NCBI GenBank assembly: GCA_934777505.1
Contig: CAKVNM010000004.1
Location: 1-64,000 of the forward strand
DNA length: 64,000 nt
Source of the DNA: an uncultured Clostridia bacterium
Lineage (GTDB): Bacteria; Bacillota; Clostridia; Christensenellales; UBA1242
Direction of reading: 5' to 3'
The notes below the pieces were generated by a model. That model worked only from the letters and a program-made list of their open reading frames with translations. It searched no databases and was not told the origin of the DNA. Shown here one piece after another: positions 35,331 through 45,079 of the stretch. Within the stretch, counting starts at the first letter, position 1, and each line of letters begins with the position of its first letter. The position numbers were made by a program, and so were the translations under genes.

Positions 35331-36851
35331 ATGAGTAAAAGAAAAAAACTTGCACTAATTTTATTTATAGGAATGATTGTTGTTTCCAGCATCGGTTTTG
35401 TTGGGTGTTCGAACAACTTTATTTCTAGTTTTAGCAAAGATGTAAACGAGTACACTCTTAGCGTGTCGGTGGACGAAGTCAATCACAAACTGTCCGCCAC
35501 GCAGTCGGTGGACTACATTAACAAGACAGACAAAAATCTGTCCAATGTGTGCTTTCACTTGTATGCAGACTCCTTTCAAAAGGGCGTATCAAACAAGCCA
35601 GTTAGCGTGCTGTATGAAAACAAGGCGTATCCAAACGGCGAAAGTTTTGGCGGAATAACTAGCCTAAAAGTTAGCCTAAACGGCAAGGAAGCAAACACTG
35701 AGCGAGAAGGCACGGATAAAACAATTTTAAAAGTAAACTTGGCGGAAGAACTCTGCCCACGGGAAAGAGTAAAAATTGATTTTGAATACACAATCGACTT
35801 GCCAAACATTAATCATCGTTTTGGCTATGGCGACAACACAATCAATCTTGGTAATTTTTATCCCGTGGCTTGCGTGTTTGAAAACGGCGATTTTAACAAA
35901 AGCGAGTATCACTACAATGGCGACCCATTTTATAGCGATATGGCAAACTATGATGTGACCATTAGCCACTACGATAACTATACACTAGCGTCAACTGGAA
36001 ATGTTGTGTCTAGCGAAACCACTGACCACCAAACCACCGAAAAAATCAAAGCGTTTGCAGTTAGAGATTTTGCCATGGTTCTTAGTAGCAAGTTTCAAGT
36101 TAAATCCGCAAAAGTTCAAAACACAACAATAAATTATTACTACTACAGCGACCAAAATCCAGAGAAGTCACTGCAAACGGCGGTGGATAGCCTTAACACA
36201 TTTAACAGCATGATTGGATTATATCCATATCAAACGCTTGCGGTGGTCGAAAGTAATTTTGTTCATGGTGGAATGGAATTTCCAAACCTAGTTTTAATCA
36301 GCGATTGCCTAGAAAAGTACGAAGATTATCAAAACACCATTATTCACGAGATTGCTCATCAGTGGTGGTATGGAATGGTAGGCAACAACGAGTATGACTA
36401 TGGCTGGCTGGACGAAGGCTTGACCGAGTACACCACAGCGCTGTTCTACGAAAAAAATCCGTCATATAATCTTAGTTATGACGAGATTGTAAAGAATGCA
36501 AACAGTTCGTATTGTATGTTTGTTGAAGTGTATGACGACATTTTTGGCAAGGTCGACACCAGCATGAATAGAGCCTTGAACGAGTATAAAACCGAGCCAG
36601 AATATATCTATATTTCATATGTGAAAGGCTTGCTACTTTTTGATAGCCTTAGAGATGTGCTTGGAAGCAAAACATTTTTTAAGTGTCTAAAAAACTATTT
36701 CAAAACCTATCAAGGCAAAAATGCCACTCCGCAAAGCATGATTGATAGTTTTGAAAGCACGAGTCTTAGAAATCTTGACAGTTTTTTTGATAGTTGGATT
36801 GACGGCAAAGTGGTTGTTGTTCCAAAAGAAGTCTTGCATCAAAACTCCTAG
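35331..36851 (+). CDS. M1-family zinc aminopeptidase, lipoprotein
   Basis: 506 residues from the ATG at 35331 (AGGTGGA upstream; the earlier ATGs lack a site). N-terminal lipoprotein signal with lipobox FVGC. The M1 domain has GMEFP (GAMEN equivalent) near 315, HEIAHQWW (zinc ligands) near 342, and the third ligand Glu in DEGLTEY 19 residues later. The usual C-terminal HEAT-like domain is short or missing, so this is a compact M1 peptidase. Predicted to trim peptides at the outer face of the membrane. Confidence 0.85.
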   Translation: MSKRKKLALILFIGMIVVSSIGFVGCSNNFISSFSKDVNEYTLSVSVDEVNHKLSATQSVDYINKTDKNLSNVCFHLYADSFQKGVSNKPVSVLYENKAYPNGESFGGITSLKVSLNGKEANTEREGTDKTILKVNLAEELCPRERVKIDFEYTIDLPNINHRFGYGDNTINLGNFYPVACVFENGDFNKSEYHYNGDPFYSDMANYDVTISHYDNYTLASTGNVVSSETTDHQTTEKIKAFAVRDFAMVLSSKFQVKSAKVQNTTINYYYYSDQNPEKSLQTAVDSLNTFNSMIGLYPYQTLAVVESNFVHGGMEFPNLVLISDCLEKYEDYQNTIIHEIAHQWWYGMVGNNEYDYGWLDEGLTEYTTALFYEKNPSYNLSYDEIVKNANSSYCMFVEVYDDIFGKVDTSMNRALNEYKTEPEYIYISYVKGLLLFDSLRDVLGSKTFFKCLKNYFKTYQGKNATPQSMIDSFESTSLRNLDSFFDSWIDGKVVVVPKEVLHQNS

Positions 36852-36974
36852 TTTGTTTTTGATAACTTAGTCAAGGTTTTATTAAGAAATATTTTAGTTG
36901 CATAGTTATATTTTGTTGCGATTTAGCATTTAAGACCAAAACTGCAAACAAAATTTTGACATTGTTAAACAAAA

Positions 36975-37003
36975 AAAATCCCGCTAAAAAAGTGGGATTT
37001 TTG
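36975..37003. terminator. Bidirectional terminator
   Basis: AAAATCCCGCT (36975-36985) / AGTGGGATTTT (36991-37001). It serves the M1 gene (+) and the WalJ-like gene (-). Confidence 0.8.
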
Positions 37004-37006
37004 CGA

Positions 37007-37804
37007 TTAATTTTCGTCAATCTCGAACAAGTTACCAAGGTTGTGCTGAGTTGCAACATCAATATATAGGTGCTTGCCTTCAATAATGCCGTAGTTAGCG
37101 AGTTCTGCCTTAACGGTGTTGTAGGCAAGGAGTGGATTGTTGTTTTCTTCGCTAAGGTGTGCTAGTATCACTTGTTTTAAGTTTGTGGAGTAGATATCTC
37201 GAATAATTCCTGCACAACTTCTGTTGGAAATATGACCCACTCTCGATAAAATTCTGTGTTTTAACGAAGATGAATATTTTGGATTGTTGAGCAAAAGATT
37301 TTCGTCATGATTAGATTCCAAAATCAAAATATTGCTGTCTTTTAGGTTGTCCAAAACAGTTTTGGTGGCATAGCCAAAATCGGTGGCAATGCTAATTTTG
37401 TTGCCCATGTGATAAAACGAGTAGCCAAGACAAAGATTGCAGTCGTGCGACAACTCAAAAGCACAAACGGTCAAATCTTGAATGTAGAAAGTTCCTGCCC
37501 TAAACGAGATTTTTTGAACATCGTCAAGTCTGCCAATTTTCTTTTCAAGAGTCTGCCATTCTCTTTCTTCCGCAAACACAAAACAGCCATATTTTCTTGC
37601 AAACGCTCCCACGCTTTTTATGTGGTCGCTGTGTTCGTGAGTTACACAAATTCCGTATATTTGCTCGGGTGCAACGGCAAGAATTTTTAGTTTCTGCTCG
37701 ATTTCTTGAAGTGTAATGCCTGCGTCAATAAGTATCTTTGTATTATTAGTTTGTAGTAGCGTGCAGTTGCCTTTGCTACCACTTGCGAGTGTGATAAGTT
37801 TCAT
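37007..37804 (-). CDS. Metallo-beta-lactamase-fold hydrolase, WalJ/YycJ-like
   Basis: 265 residues. MBL signature THEHSDH near 56-62, with further ligands in ATDFGYAT and ESNHDEN. The N-terminus MKLITLASGSKGNCTLLQT is typical of YycJ/WalJ exonuclease-like proteins. The usual partner walRK operon is absent here. The promoter TATAAT (37814-37819, minus) ends 9 bp before the ATG and there is no ribosome site. Confidence 0.88.
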   Translation of the reverse strand: MKLITLASGSKGNCTLLQTNNTKILIDAGITLQEIEQKLKILAVAPEQIYGICVTHEHSDHIKSVGAFARKYGCFVFAEEREWQTLEKKIGRLDDVQKISFRAGTFYIQDLTVCAFELSHDCNLCLGYSFYHMGNKISIATDFGYATKTVLDNLKDSNILILESNHDENLLLNNPKYSSSLKHRILSRVGHISNRSCAGIIRDIYSTNLKQVILAHLSEENNNPLLAYNTVKAELANYGIIEGKHLYIDVATQHNLGNLFEIDEN

Positions 37805-37953
37805 AACGCACTAATTATATCACAAAATTTTCAAAAATTTTACTATTATAACGCAGTTTTTTGCTAATTTTTTACATTTTCCGTTTGTTTTTCCAATATT
37901 TTGCAATACGCTCTCAAAAGAATTTTTACTCACTTTTTACGCATACTAAAAGT

Positions 37954-39024
37954 ATGAAAACAAGTAGAATTTTTTTAGTATTGCTAATTTTAATATTATC
38001 GTCAAATATTTTTTGCGGTTGCAATATGAGTAGTAGTGGAAGCGTCAAAAACGAGCCAAATTTGCTCATTCAATCGTCTTCGTATATTGACGCAAGCGAG
38101 TCCAAAACGCAAGAAGAACTTTTAAAAACTGTTTCGCCAGCGGTGGTTGGCATTAGTGCAATCAGTGGCAGAGAACAGTCTATTGGAACGGGCGTTTGTG
38201 TAGACTCAAAATCGTATATTTTAACAAACAATCATGTGGTCGAAAATGGCGATGTCTTAACGCTATATTTGTTTGACGGCTCAACTTGCAAGGCTAATCT
38301 GGTGTGGCGAGATGCGGGCTATGACCTTGCAATACTCCAAGCAACAAACCCAATCCCATATCTAAAAATGGCGGAAAGCGGAAGTTATAGTGCGGGCGAA
38401 GAAGTCATCGCCATTGGGACTCCGCTTGCACTTGCGTTCAAACATAGTGCAACAAAGGGAATTGTTAGTGCAACCAACCGAACTGTGCAGGTCGACAACT
38501 CGCTTGGCGAAAGCACTCTTGACAATCTTATTCAACACGATGCGAGCATTAACCCCGGCAACAGCGGTGGCCCACTAATCAATATGCAAGGCGAAGTTAT
38601 CGGCATCAACACCGTAAAAGTTGCCGATGCGGAAGGTATGGGTTTTGCAATCCCAGTTGACACAATCCACCCACTTGTACAAAAACTTGGGGCAAACGGT
38701 CACTACGACACTGCTTATATGGGTGTGTTTGGCTATGATGCAAATCTTACTCACATCTTTGGCGGAAAGACGGGCTACTATGTTCAAAGCGTAGCGACAA
38801 AAAGTCCAGCCAGCATGGTGGGACTGGAAAAAGGGGATATTATTTTAAAAGTTAACGGCATAACGATTGATGACACTATGAGCCTTAGAAAACTGCTTTA
38901 TTCGTTTGACTGTGGCGAGCAAGTGGAAATTGAATATTCCCACAACGGCGAAATTATGACCACAACTCTAACTTTGGACAAGCACCCTTGCTGTTATAAA
39001 TCTCAAACAATTCCACAATATTAG
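37954..39024 (+). CDS. HtrA/DegP-type trypsin-like serine protease, probable lipoprotein
   Basis: 356 residues from the ATG at 37954 (MKTSRIFLV...); an upstream extension would place the signal peptide internally. The signal segment ends IFCGC, a plausible lipobox. Catalytic triad: His in NNHVV, Asp in GYDLAIL, Ser in NPGNSGGPL. A C-terminal PDZ domain follows (YYVQSVATKSPASMVGLEKGDIILKV). Likely an envelope quality-control protease. A weak -10 (CATACT) lies 6 bp before the ATG. Confidence 0.92.
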   Translation: MKTSRIFLVLLILILSSNIFCGCNMSSSGSVKNEPNLLIQSSSYIDASESKTQEELLKTVSPAVVGISAISGREQSIGTGVCVDSKSYILTNNHVVENGDVLTLYLFDGSTCKANLVWRDAGYDLAILQATNPIPYLKMAESGSYSAGEEVIAIGTPLALAFKHSATKGIVSATNRTVQVDNSLGESTLDNLIQHDASINPGNSGGPLINMQGEVIGINTVKVADAEGMGFAIPVDTIHPLVQKLGANGHYDTAYMGVFGYDANLTHIFGGKTGYYVQSVATKSPASMVGLEKGDIILKVNGITIDDTMSLRKLLYSFDCGEQVEIEYSHNGEIMTTTLTLDKHPCCYKSQTIPQY

Positions 39025-39551
39025 AACTGGCTCAGTTGAGCAAAATTTGCAAAAAAGTTGGACAAACAAAAATTATAATTTTGCTTTAATAATATTAAAA
39101 AACCACAAAAAACATTAAAAAATCAGCAAAAAAGCCTAAAAAAATAGGTTTTTTGCTTTTTTTTCTTATAAAAAATCGTTTTTAAGTGTTGTTTTTATTA
39201 AATGTTGTTAATTTTTCATTAAAGTTTTATGATTAAATATTTTTCTATCTAAGTTTCATTGTAAAATTAATATTACTAGTTTTGATAACTTAGTTTTAAG
39301 GTTGCATGAATTAGTTATTCATTGAAAGAGTAAGATTGAAAAAATAATTATAAGCAAGACCCAAAAAGTCATAGTGCAAAGCCTAGCAAAAAGTTTATAT
39401 AATAATTTTTTAAATCATTGTTGAAAACCTTAGCGTTTTAACTCACACTTATTCAATAAAAAAAATCTACAAACTTTTACAATCCAACTTTGCAAAATCT
39501 AATGCAATAATCCCAAAATTATGATATAATATTTTTATATAGGAGATTATT
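39025..39551. other. AT-rich gap before prfB
   Basis: No gene is seen. It contains a terminator (39125-39165) and the prfB -10 box TATAAT (39525-39530). The remainder is featureless AT-rich sequence. Confidence 0.5.
39125..39165 (+). terminator. htrA-side terminator
   Basis: AGCAAAAAAGCCTA / TAGGTTTTTTGCT stem with one bulged base and T8. Confidence 0.8.
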
Positions 39552-40662
39552 ATGTTAATTGATAGGGAAATTGAAATATTAGAAAACTGTCATCAAAAAT
39601 TAGATGTAATAAAGCACTGCCTTTGACATCGACAAACTAAACGCTGACTTAAAAGAATTACAAGCACTTCAAGCCAAGGACGATTTTTGGACTGATATCA
39701 AAAACGCCGAAGCCGTAAACAAAAAGGTTAGCAACATTCAAAACAAACTTGCACACTTTGGAAAAATCAGTCAGGAGTATTCTTCGCTGAGCGACTTTGC
39801 AATCCTTTTAAAAGATAGCGATGACGAAAGTTTGTATCACGACTTTTTGACCGAACTTGACGCACTCACAAAACTCATCGACCAAACATATTTGGAATCG
39901 CTTTTAAGCGGGAAGTACGATTCGCTCAATGCAATCATCACAATTCACTCGGGAGCGGGCGGAACGGAGAGTCAGGACTGGGCGGAAATGCTACTTAGAA
40001 TGTATTTAAGATACGCCGAGCGAACAAAGTATAAAGTAAAAATGCTCGACTATCAAGCGGGCGATGATGCGGGCATAAAGTCGGTTAGTTTTATGCTCGA
40101 AGGCGACAATGCTTATGGCTATCTAAAAAGCGAAAAAGGCGTTCACAGACTTGTTAGAATCAGCCCTTTTGACGCAAACAAGCGTAGACACACATCATTT
40201 GCAAGCGTTGATGTTGTTCCAGAAATCATCAACGATGACGAAATAAAAATTAACCCAGACGACCTTAGAATTGATACTTTTAGAAGCAGTGGGGCGGGTG
40301 GACAGTACATCAACAAAACAGATAGCGCAATAAGAATAACGCATATTCCAACTGGGATTGTTGTTGCTTGCCAAAGCGAGCGAAGTCAAATTCAAAACAA
40401 AGAAAGTGCTATGAAAATGCTCTATTCAAAACTTGCCGAACTAAAAGAAGAAAAGGAACAAGCCGAACTCAAAAACATTCAAGGCGACCTTAAAAAAATC
40501 GAGTGGGGCAGTCAAATTAGGTCTTATGTTTTTTGCCCATACACCATGGTCAAAGACCACCGAACAGGTTTTGAAACGGCAAACATTCAGGCGGTTATGG
40601 ACGGCGACATCGGCGACTTTATTAGCGAGTACTTAAAAAAGAGTTCTGTTGCAAAAAGTTGA
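39552..40662 (+). CDS. prfB: Peptide chain release factor 2, with programmed +1 frameshift
   Basis: The ATG at 39552 (AGGAG upstream) opens a 24-codon frame ending CTT TGA C (stop at 39624-39626). A +1 shift continues at GAC 39625 into the main frame, giving 369 residues, the normal RF2 length. The recognition tripeptide SPF (RISPFDANKRRHTSF) and the catalytic GGQ (SGAGGQYINK) are present. RF2 releases peptides at UGA and UAA; the frameshift makes synthesis respond to low RF2. The usual Shine-Dalgarno-like stimulator just before CTT is not evident here. Gene callers may report only the second part. Confidence 0.95.
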
Positions 40663-40856
40663 TTTTTTAAAAAAATATCTAAAAAAACAGTAAAAAAAAC
40701 ATAAAAAATCAAAAAAATTGCAAAAATTATGAAAAAGTGCTTTTGATTTTTCACAAAAATATTTCAAAAAAACATATCATTATTATTTTGAAACTTTGAT
40801 AAACTAATTTAAAGAAGCAGATAATTCTTGATGACTACATTAATATTAACAATAAA

Positions 40857-40890
40857 GAAAATGTTTTAAATATTGACATTTTCTTTTTTT
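40857..40890 (+). terminator. prfB-side terminator overlapping the next promoter
   Basis: GAAAATG (40857-40863) / CATTTTC (40877-40883) plus T7. The -35 TTGACA (40873-40878) of the next gene lies in the loop and right arm. Confidence 0.7.
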
Positions 40891-40900
40891 ATGTTACAAT
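40873..40900 (+). promoter_or_regulatory. Promoter of the HExxH gene
   Basis: TTGACA (40873-40878), 16 bp, TACAAT (40895-40900). Confidence 0.7.
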
Positions 40901-40961
40901 ATTAATATATAAGTTATCGGTGCATAATTTGCAAAACTAGGCAAGTTAAAGGAAAGTGTTT

Positions 40962-42029
40962 GTGGAAAAATTTGAAATCAAAAATTTTAGAATCAAAAAG
41001 TTTTTTATGGAGCATGATTATGAGCCTGAGTCTTATCTTGATGCTGTAAATTTTTTTAACGGCTACTATGGACTTTTGCCAAAAGCAAGTTTTGTAATTC
41101 AAGCACCAATCAATGACGAAGTTGTTGATGTGTTGGTTGACGAGTCTTATCCGTTTTCCGCCTTCATTCCAGAAGTTTGGGATATGCTAACAATTTCGCA
41201 ACGAATGACTGCAATCAACATGGTTAAAAATTATTTTGCTAATCGTGACCAACTCAATCAATCCAAAAAACTTAGACTTTCTTTTATTAGTGCGTATCAA
41301 GACAACACGGGTGCTAGTGCATATATTGCAACTTATGACTCGCACAGAATGTTATATATTAACGACAAGTATTTGTTTTTAAACACTGAAAGTTCGCTTG
41401 AACTTCTTGCAAATTTGTTCCACGAACTAACTCATGTTTCTCAGCGTGACAAACAAGAAAGAATTGTTAAACAAAATATCACAGATGCTCAAACTTTTTC
41501 TAAACTTGTGATTGACTCATATAGCACATTAAAAATATTGAGAAATGTTCTTAACGAGTGGCAAATCGACAATGTTATCAAAGTAAACAAAACTGTTCGT
41601 GGAAATCTAACAGACGAAGATATTAACACGCTTTTGGAAATGTCAAAGCCAAACAATCAAGAAACTAGTTATCTAATTCAACTACTATATGCTTCGCTTC
41701 CATACGAAGCAGGTGCGGAAAACAGAGCCAGCAAACTTTACTCACAAGTTGTTAAAGATTTCAAAGATAGATATGGCTACAAAGCACGCTATTATCGTGA
41801 AGAGTACTATATGCAATATGCAAGATATCTTGAACACAAATATGGTTACAAACTTTCCAAAGACGATATTTTAAATTTTGGCAAAGTAAATGCGTTGATT
41901 TCAAATTTTGATACTCTTGGCGAAGGCTTGAAAGTTTTGGCAGAACTATATCGCAACAAACAGTTAACCTACACCGTAAACGAAAAAGATTATAAATCGG
42001 CGGTCGAAGAAACTTTTAAATTGCATTAA
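40962..42029 (+). CDS. Putative zinc metallopeptidase-like protein (HELTH)
   Basis: 355 residues from the GTG at 40962 (AAAGGA 40948-40953; the GTG at 40956 is too close). A HELTH motif (LFHELTHVSQRDK near 167) has the HExxH zinc-binding form, and a later YEAGAENRAS could supply the third ligand. No signal peptide or membrane helix is visible, so it is probably cytoplasmic. I do not recognise the family; the peptidase role is inferred from the motif only. Confidence 0.6.
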   Translation: MEKFEIKNFRIKKFFMEHDYEPESYLDAVNFFNGYYGLLPKASFVIQAPINDEVVDVLVDESYPFSAFIPEVWDMLTISQRMTAINMVKNYFANRDQLNQSKKLRLSFISAYQDNTGASAYIATYDSHRMLYINDKYLFLNTESSLELLANLFHELTHVSQRDKQERIVKQNITDAQTFSKLVIDSYSTLKILRNVLNEWQIDNVIKVNKTVRGNLTDEDINTLLEMSKPNNQETSYLIQLLYASLPYEAGAENRASKLYSQVVKDFKDRYGYKARYYREEYYMQYARYLEHKYGYKLSKDDILNFGKVNALISNFDTLGEGLKVLAELYRNKQLTYTVNEKDYKSAVEETFKLH

Positions 42030-42115
42030 AAGTTGTATGACTGCAAGTTAGTTTAAGCATTTGATATAACATAATATAAAAAAGTCAGTTTGTTCTGGCT
42101 TTTTTTGTTAAATAT

Positions 42116-42152
42116 TTGTTATTTAATTTTTTTGGAGTATAATATAGGCATG
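42116..42152 (+). promoter_or_regulatory. Leaderless-type promoter of tsaD
   Basis: TTGTTA (42116-42121), 16 bp, TATAAT (42138-42143), then 6 bp to the ATG at 42150; no ribosome site. Confidence 0.65.
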
Positions 42153-43304
42153 GAATATAAAGAATTAGTACAAGAGAAGTTGAATCAAATTCAGCAAAAA
42201 AAGAAAAACGGCGAAGATATCATCGTTCTTAGCATAGAGTCAAGTTGCGATGAAACCAGCATCGCAATCGTAAAAAACGGCAGAGAAGTAATGAGCAATG
42301 TTATTTCCAGCCAGATTGAAATTCACAAGCGTTTTGGTGGTGTTGTTCCAGAAGTTGCAAGTCGAAATCATGTTGTTGCAATCAATAATGTTTTGGCTGA
42401 TAGTTTGGAAAAAGCAACCGAATATCAAATCAAGCAAAAGCAAGAAAAACTTGGCAGAGAGTTGACAGATAGCGAAAAGCAAAAGCAACAATTCACGCTT
42501 GAAAATGTTGACGCCGTGTGCGTAACTTATGGTGCGGGACTTGTTGGTGCGCTCATGGTTGGCGTTAGTTTTGCTAAAAGTTTGGCATATAGTTTGGGTG
42601 TTCCACTCGTTGCTGTAAATCACATAAAGGGCCATATTGCCGGCAACTATATTGCAAACAAAGACTTAGAGCCACCTTTCATTTGTTTGGTTGTTAGTGG
42701 TGGTCACACCGCAATTTTGCGAATTGACGATTATCTAAACCACACATTGATTGGCGAAACGCTTGATGACGCCATTGGAGAAGCGTTCGACAAAGTGGCA
42801 AGAGTTATTGGACTTGGCTATCCGGGTGGGCCAAAGATTGACAAACTTGCCAAGGTGGGAGAAAATAACATTCAGTTCACTCACAAATCTAGCCTTGACA
42901 AAACATATAATGTTAGTTATAGTGGACTAAAAACTGCGGTTATAAACTATGTCCACAAACTTGAACAAGCGGGGCAGGAACTTCCAGTTGCCAACATTGC
43001 AACAAGTTTTGAATATCAAGCAGTTGATATGCTAGTTGAAAAAGTTGTAAAGGCAACCAGAGACTATGGCTTTAAAAAAATCGCCATTGCAGGCGGTGTG
43101 GCAGCCAATAGTTATCTTAGAGAAAAACTAACTTTTGAAGCGAAGAAATTTGACATTCAAGTTTTCTATCCACCACTAGTTCTTTGCACAGACAATGCAG
43201 CAATGATTGGTTGTTGCGGATACTACGACCTTATAAACAATTATTCAATCGCAGACTTAACACTTTCGCCAGACCCAAGTTTGAAACTTAGCAAAGGCAA
43301 GTAA
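42150..43304 (+). CDS. tsaD: tRNA N6-threonylcarbamoyladenosine transferase TsaD
   Basis: 384 residues from the ATG at 42150, directly after the -10 box. Kae1/TsaD features: SIESSCDETSIAIV at the start, metal-binding histidines in VNHIKGHIAGN, SGGHTAIL, and a C-terminal GGVAANSYLRE. A Lys/Gln-rich insertion around residues 90-115 is longer than usual. Makes the t6A37 modification of ANN-reading tRNAs with TsaB and TsaE, neither of which is adjacent. Confidence 0.96.
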   Translation: MEYKELVQEKLNQIQQKKKNGEDIIVLSIESSCDETSIAIVKNGREVMSNVISSQIEIHKRFGGVVPEVASRNHVVAINNVLADSLEKATEYQIKQKQEKLGRELTDSEKQKQQFTLENVDAVCVTYGAGLVGALMVGVSFAKSLAYSLGVPLVAVNHIKGHIAGNYIANKDLEPPFICLVVSGGHTAILRIDDYLNHTLIGETLDDAIGEAFDKVARVIGLGYPGGPKIDKLAKVGENNIQFTHKSSLDKTYNVSYSGLKTAVINYVHKLEQAGQELPVANIATSFEYQAVDMLVEKVVKATRDYGFKKIAIAGGVAANSYLREKLTFEAKKFDIQVFYPPLVLCTDNAAMIGCCGYYDLINNYSIADLTLSPDPSLKLSKGK

Positions 43305-43320
43305 AATTTGTAGAATATTA

Positions 43321-43373
43321 AAAAAAAATCTCAACTTGTTTGAACTTCAAACGCTTTGGCTGAGATTTTTTTT
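43321..43373. terminator. Bidirectional terminator between tsaD and the membrane protein
   Basis: AAAAAATCTCA / TGAGATTTTTT outer stem enclosing GTTTGAA/TTCAAAC. Confidence 0.8.
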
Positions 43374-43375
43374 GC

Positions 43376-44119
43376 TTATTCTTTGTCTTTCTTTTTAAAA
43401 ATACTTAAAATCGAAAAACGCTTTTTTGGCTTTGTTTCGATTGGTCTTGGTGTAATTTTGCCTTCTTGCTTTGTTGGAATTGTTGGAGCAGGAATTCCAG
43501 TGCCGACTCTAACAAACGAAATGCTTGCGTTGTAGAGCCTTAACATATTATATCGGTGGGCGGAAATTTCGCTCCTATCCAAAAACGCCATTCCAGTGCC
43601 TTCCCACAAAAAGAACCATGTCATAATAAGAGTGCTTTCGTAGGCAGGAAAGTAACTATCTTGAAACCACTTGTAAACAAAAGGGGAGAGTATTAAACAT
43701 ATAAACCCGCAAATCAAAAATAGTCCTGCCCAAAGGTCATTACGCCTGATTTTAACTTTGTCGGTTGTGATTTTAAATCCAAAGTGATTTTTCAATGCTT
43801 TTTTAACTTGATTTTCATTGTCGGTTGTAAAGTTGTCGTCAACATACATCTTGATTGCAACATTTTCAGTCATTGGAATAATCTCGACTTCGTCCATCAA
43901 ATACTTTTCAAAGTCGTCTGTGATTGTTCTTTGTTTGGCAAGGTCGTACTGATTAAAAATATTTTCCGCTTTTCCAATCTTACATTCAATCAATGCTTCG
44001 CCGTTTTCGTTATAGATTATCTCGTTGTCTGGGTCAAAAATTTCACTTTTCAACTGCTTTTTGTATTCTTTAATTTTTTCCTTGTTTAATCGTTTTAATT
44101 CCTTTTCTTTGTTTGTCAT
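43376..44119 (-). CDS. Membrane protein of unknown function
   Basis: 247 residues. The charged N-terminal ~120 residues are soluble. Two membrane helices follow (about 127-149 and 158-180: LWAGLFLICGFICLILSPFVY and TLIMTWFFLWEGTGMAF), then a proline/lysine-rich tail. I recognise no family. The promoter TATAGT (44126-44131, minus) ends 6 bp before the ATG, another leaderless-type start. Confidence 0.65.
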   Translation of the reverse strand: MTNKEKELKRLNKEKIKEYKKQLKSEIFDPDNEIIYNENGEALIECKIGKAENIFNQYDLAKQRTITDDFEKYLMDEVEIIPMTENVAIKMYVDDNFTTDNENQVKKALKNHFGFKITTDKVKIRRNDLWAGLFLICGFICLILSPFVYKWFQDSYFPAYESTLIMTWFFLWEGTGMAFLDRSEISAHRYNMLRLYNASISFVRVGTGIPAPTIPTKQEGKITPRPIETKPKKRFSILSIFKKKDKE

Positions 44120-44193
44120 ATCTTTACTATACCATTTGTAGACAAAAAAATCAATCGCTTAAAATGTTTCAAAGCAACTGATTTTGTCTTTTT

Positions 44194-44649
44194 TTACTTT
44201 TTAACTGTGCTTCCAAATCCGCCAACACGGGTTTCTGTGATTTCTTTTTCGTCATCGACTGTTAGGAATTTCATAAAAATTCCTTGACCGATTTTATCGC
44301 CTTTTTTAATCACATAGTCCTGAGTTGAAAAATTATATAACCTGAAACCAAGGTTTCCGTCATTGGAAATGTTGGAGTAGTAATCGCTATCAATCACGCC
44401 AATCGTGTTGGCAATCATAACGCCCCTTTTTCCCATGCCACTTGTAACGCACAAAATCAAAACTTCGTCACTGTTCATTTGTGCTTTAAAGTTTGACCAA
44501 ATCATTTCCATGGTTTGTGGTTTTATAACAACATCTATTGGAGAGTAGAAATCATACCCCGCACTGTTTTTTGTGGCTCTAACTGGACACTTAAATTCTG
44601 TTTGACCATATTCAATGGCATCTTGTCTAACAACTTCTATTTTTCTCAT
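44194..44649 (-). CDS. dut: dUTP diphosphatase (dUTPase)
   Basis: 151 residues. Trimeric dUTPase motifs: AGYDFYSP (1), SGMGKRGVMIAN (2), GVIDSDYY (3), KKGDKIGQGIF (4) and the C-terminal GGFGSTVKK (5). All five are present. It removes dUTP to keep uracil out of DNA. TATAAT (44656-44661, minus, with an upstream TG) ends 6 bp before the ATG. Confidence 0.94.
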   Translation of the reverse strand: MRKIEVVRQDAIEYGQTEFKCPVRATKNSAGYDFYSPIDVVIKPQTMEMIWSNFKAQMNSDEVLILCVTSGMGKRGVMIANTIGVIDSDYYSNISNDGNLGFRLYNFSTQDYVIKKGDKIGQGIFMKFLTVDDEKEITETRVGGFGSTVKK

Positions 44650-45079
44650 ATATTTATTATATCACATTTTGACGATTTCCCCAACAAAAAAACATAAGAA
44701 AAGATTTTATAATTTTAACATTTTACGATTATTGTTTTGAACACTCGACAAAAACCATTTTTAATAGTCGATAAAAGTAATATAAAAGGTTTGCAAATAG
44801 TTTTATAAAATAGTTTCGAATTTGTAAAATAATTTTTATTAACCTAAAATATTTCATAATCAATAAAAACAATGCAACTTGTTTCTAAAACAAAATGAGT
44901 TAATTTATTAAAACAATGTATATCTTTTATAAATCAAGGATTTTCTAACAAAAAACTAGCCAAAGTGCTATCAAAACAAAAAAAACGATAATTTTTTTAA
45001 TAACTATTCTTATTTCTTGTTGTTTCGGTCTGTATTTGTTAAAATATCTATGTAAAATCTACATAAACTAAGGATAATT
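44650..45079. other. Divergent AT-rich gap
   Basis: 430 bp between dut (-) and the surface-protein gene (+). It holds the dut promoter; otherwise only AT-rich sequence with no convincing gene, RNA or repeat. Confidence 0.5.

Noticed and set aside
43376..44119. Phage or conjugation gene
   Set aside because: The two-helix protein sits between core genes tsaD and dut with matching promoter style; nothing suggests transfer.
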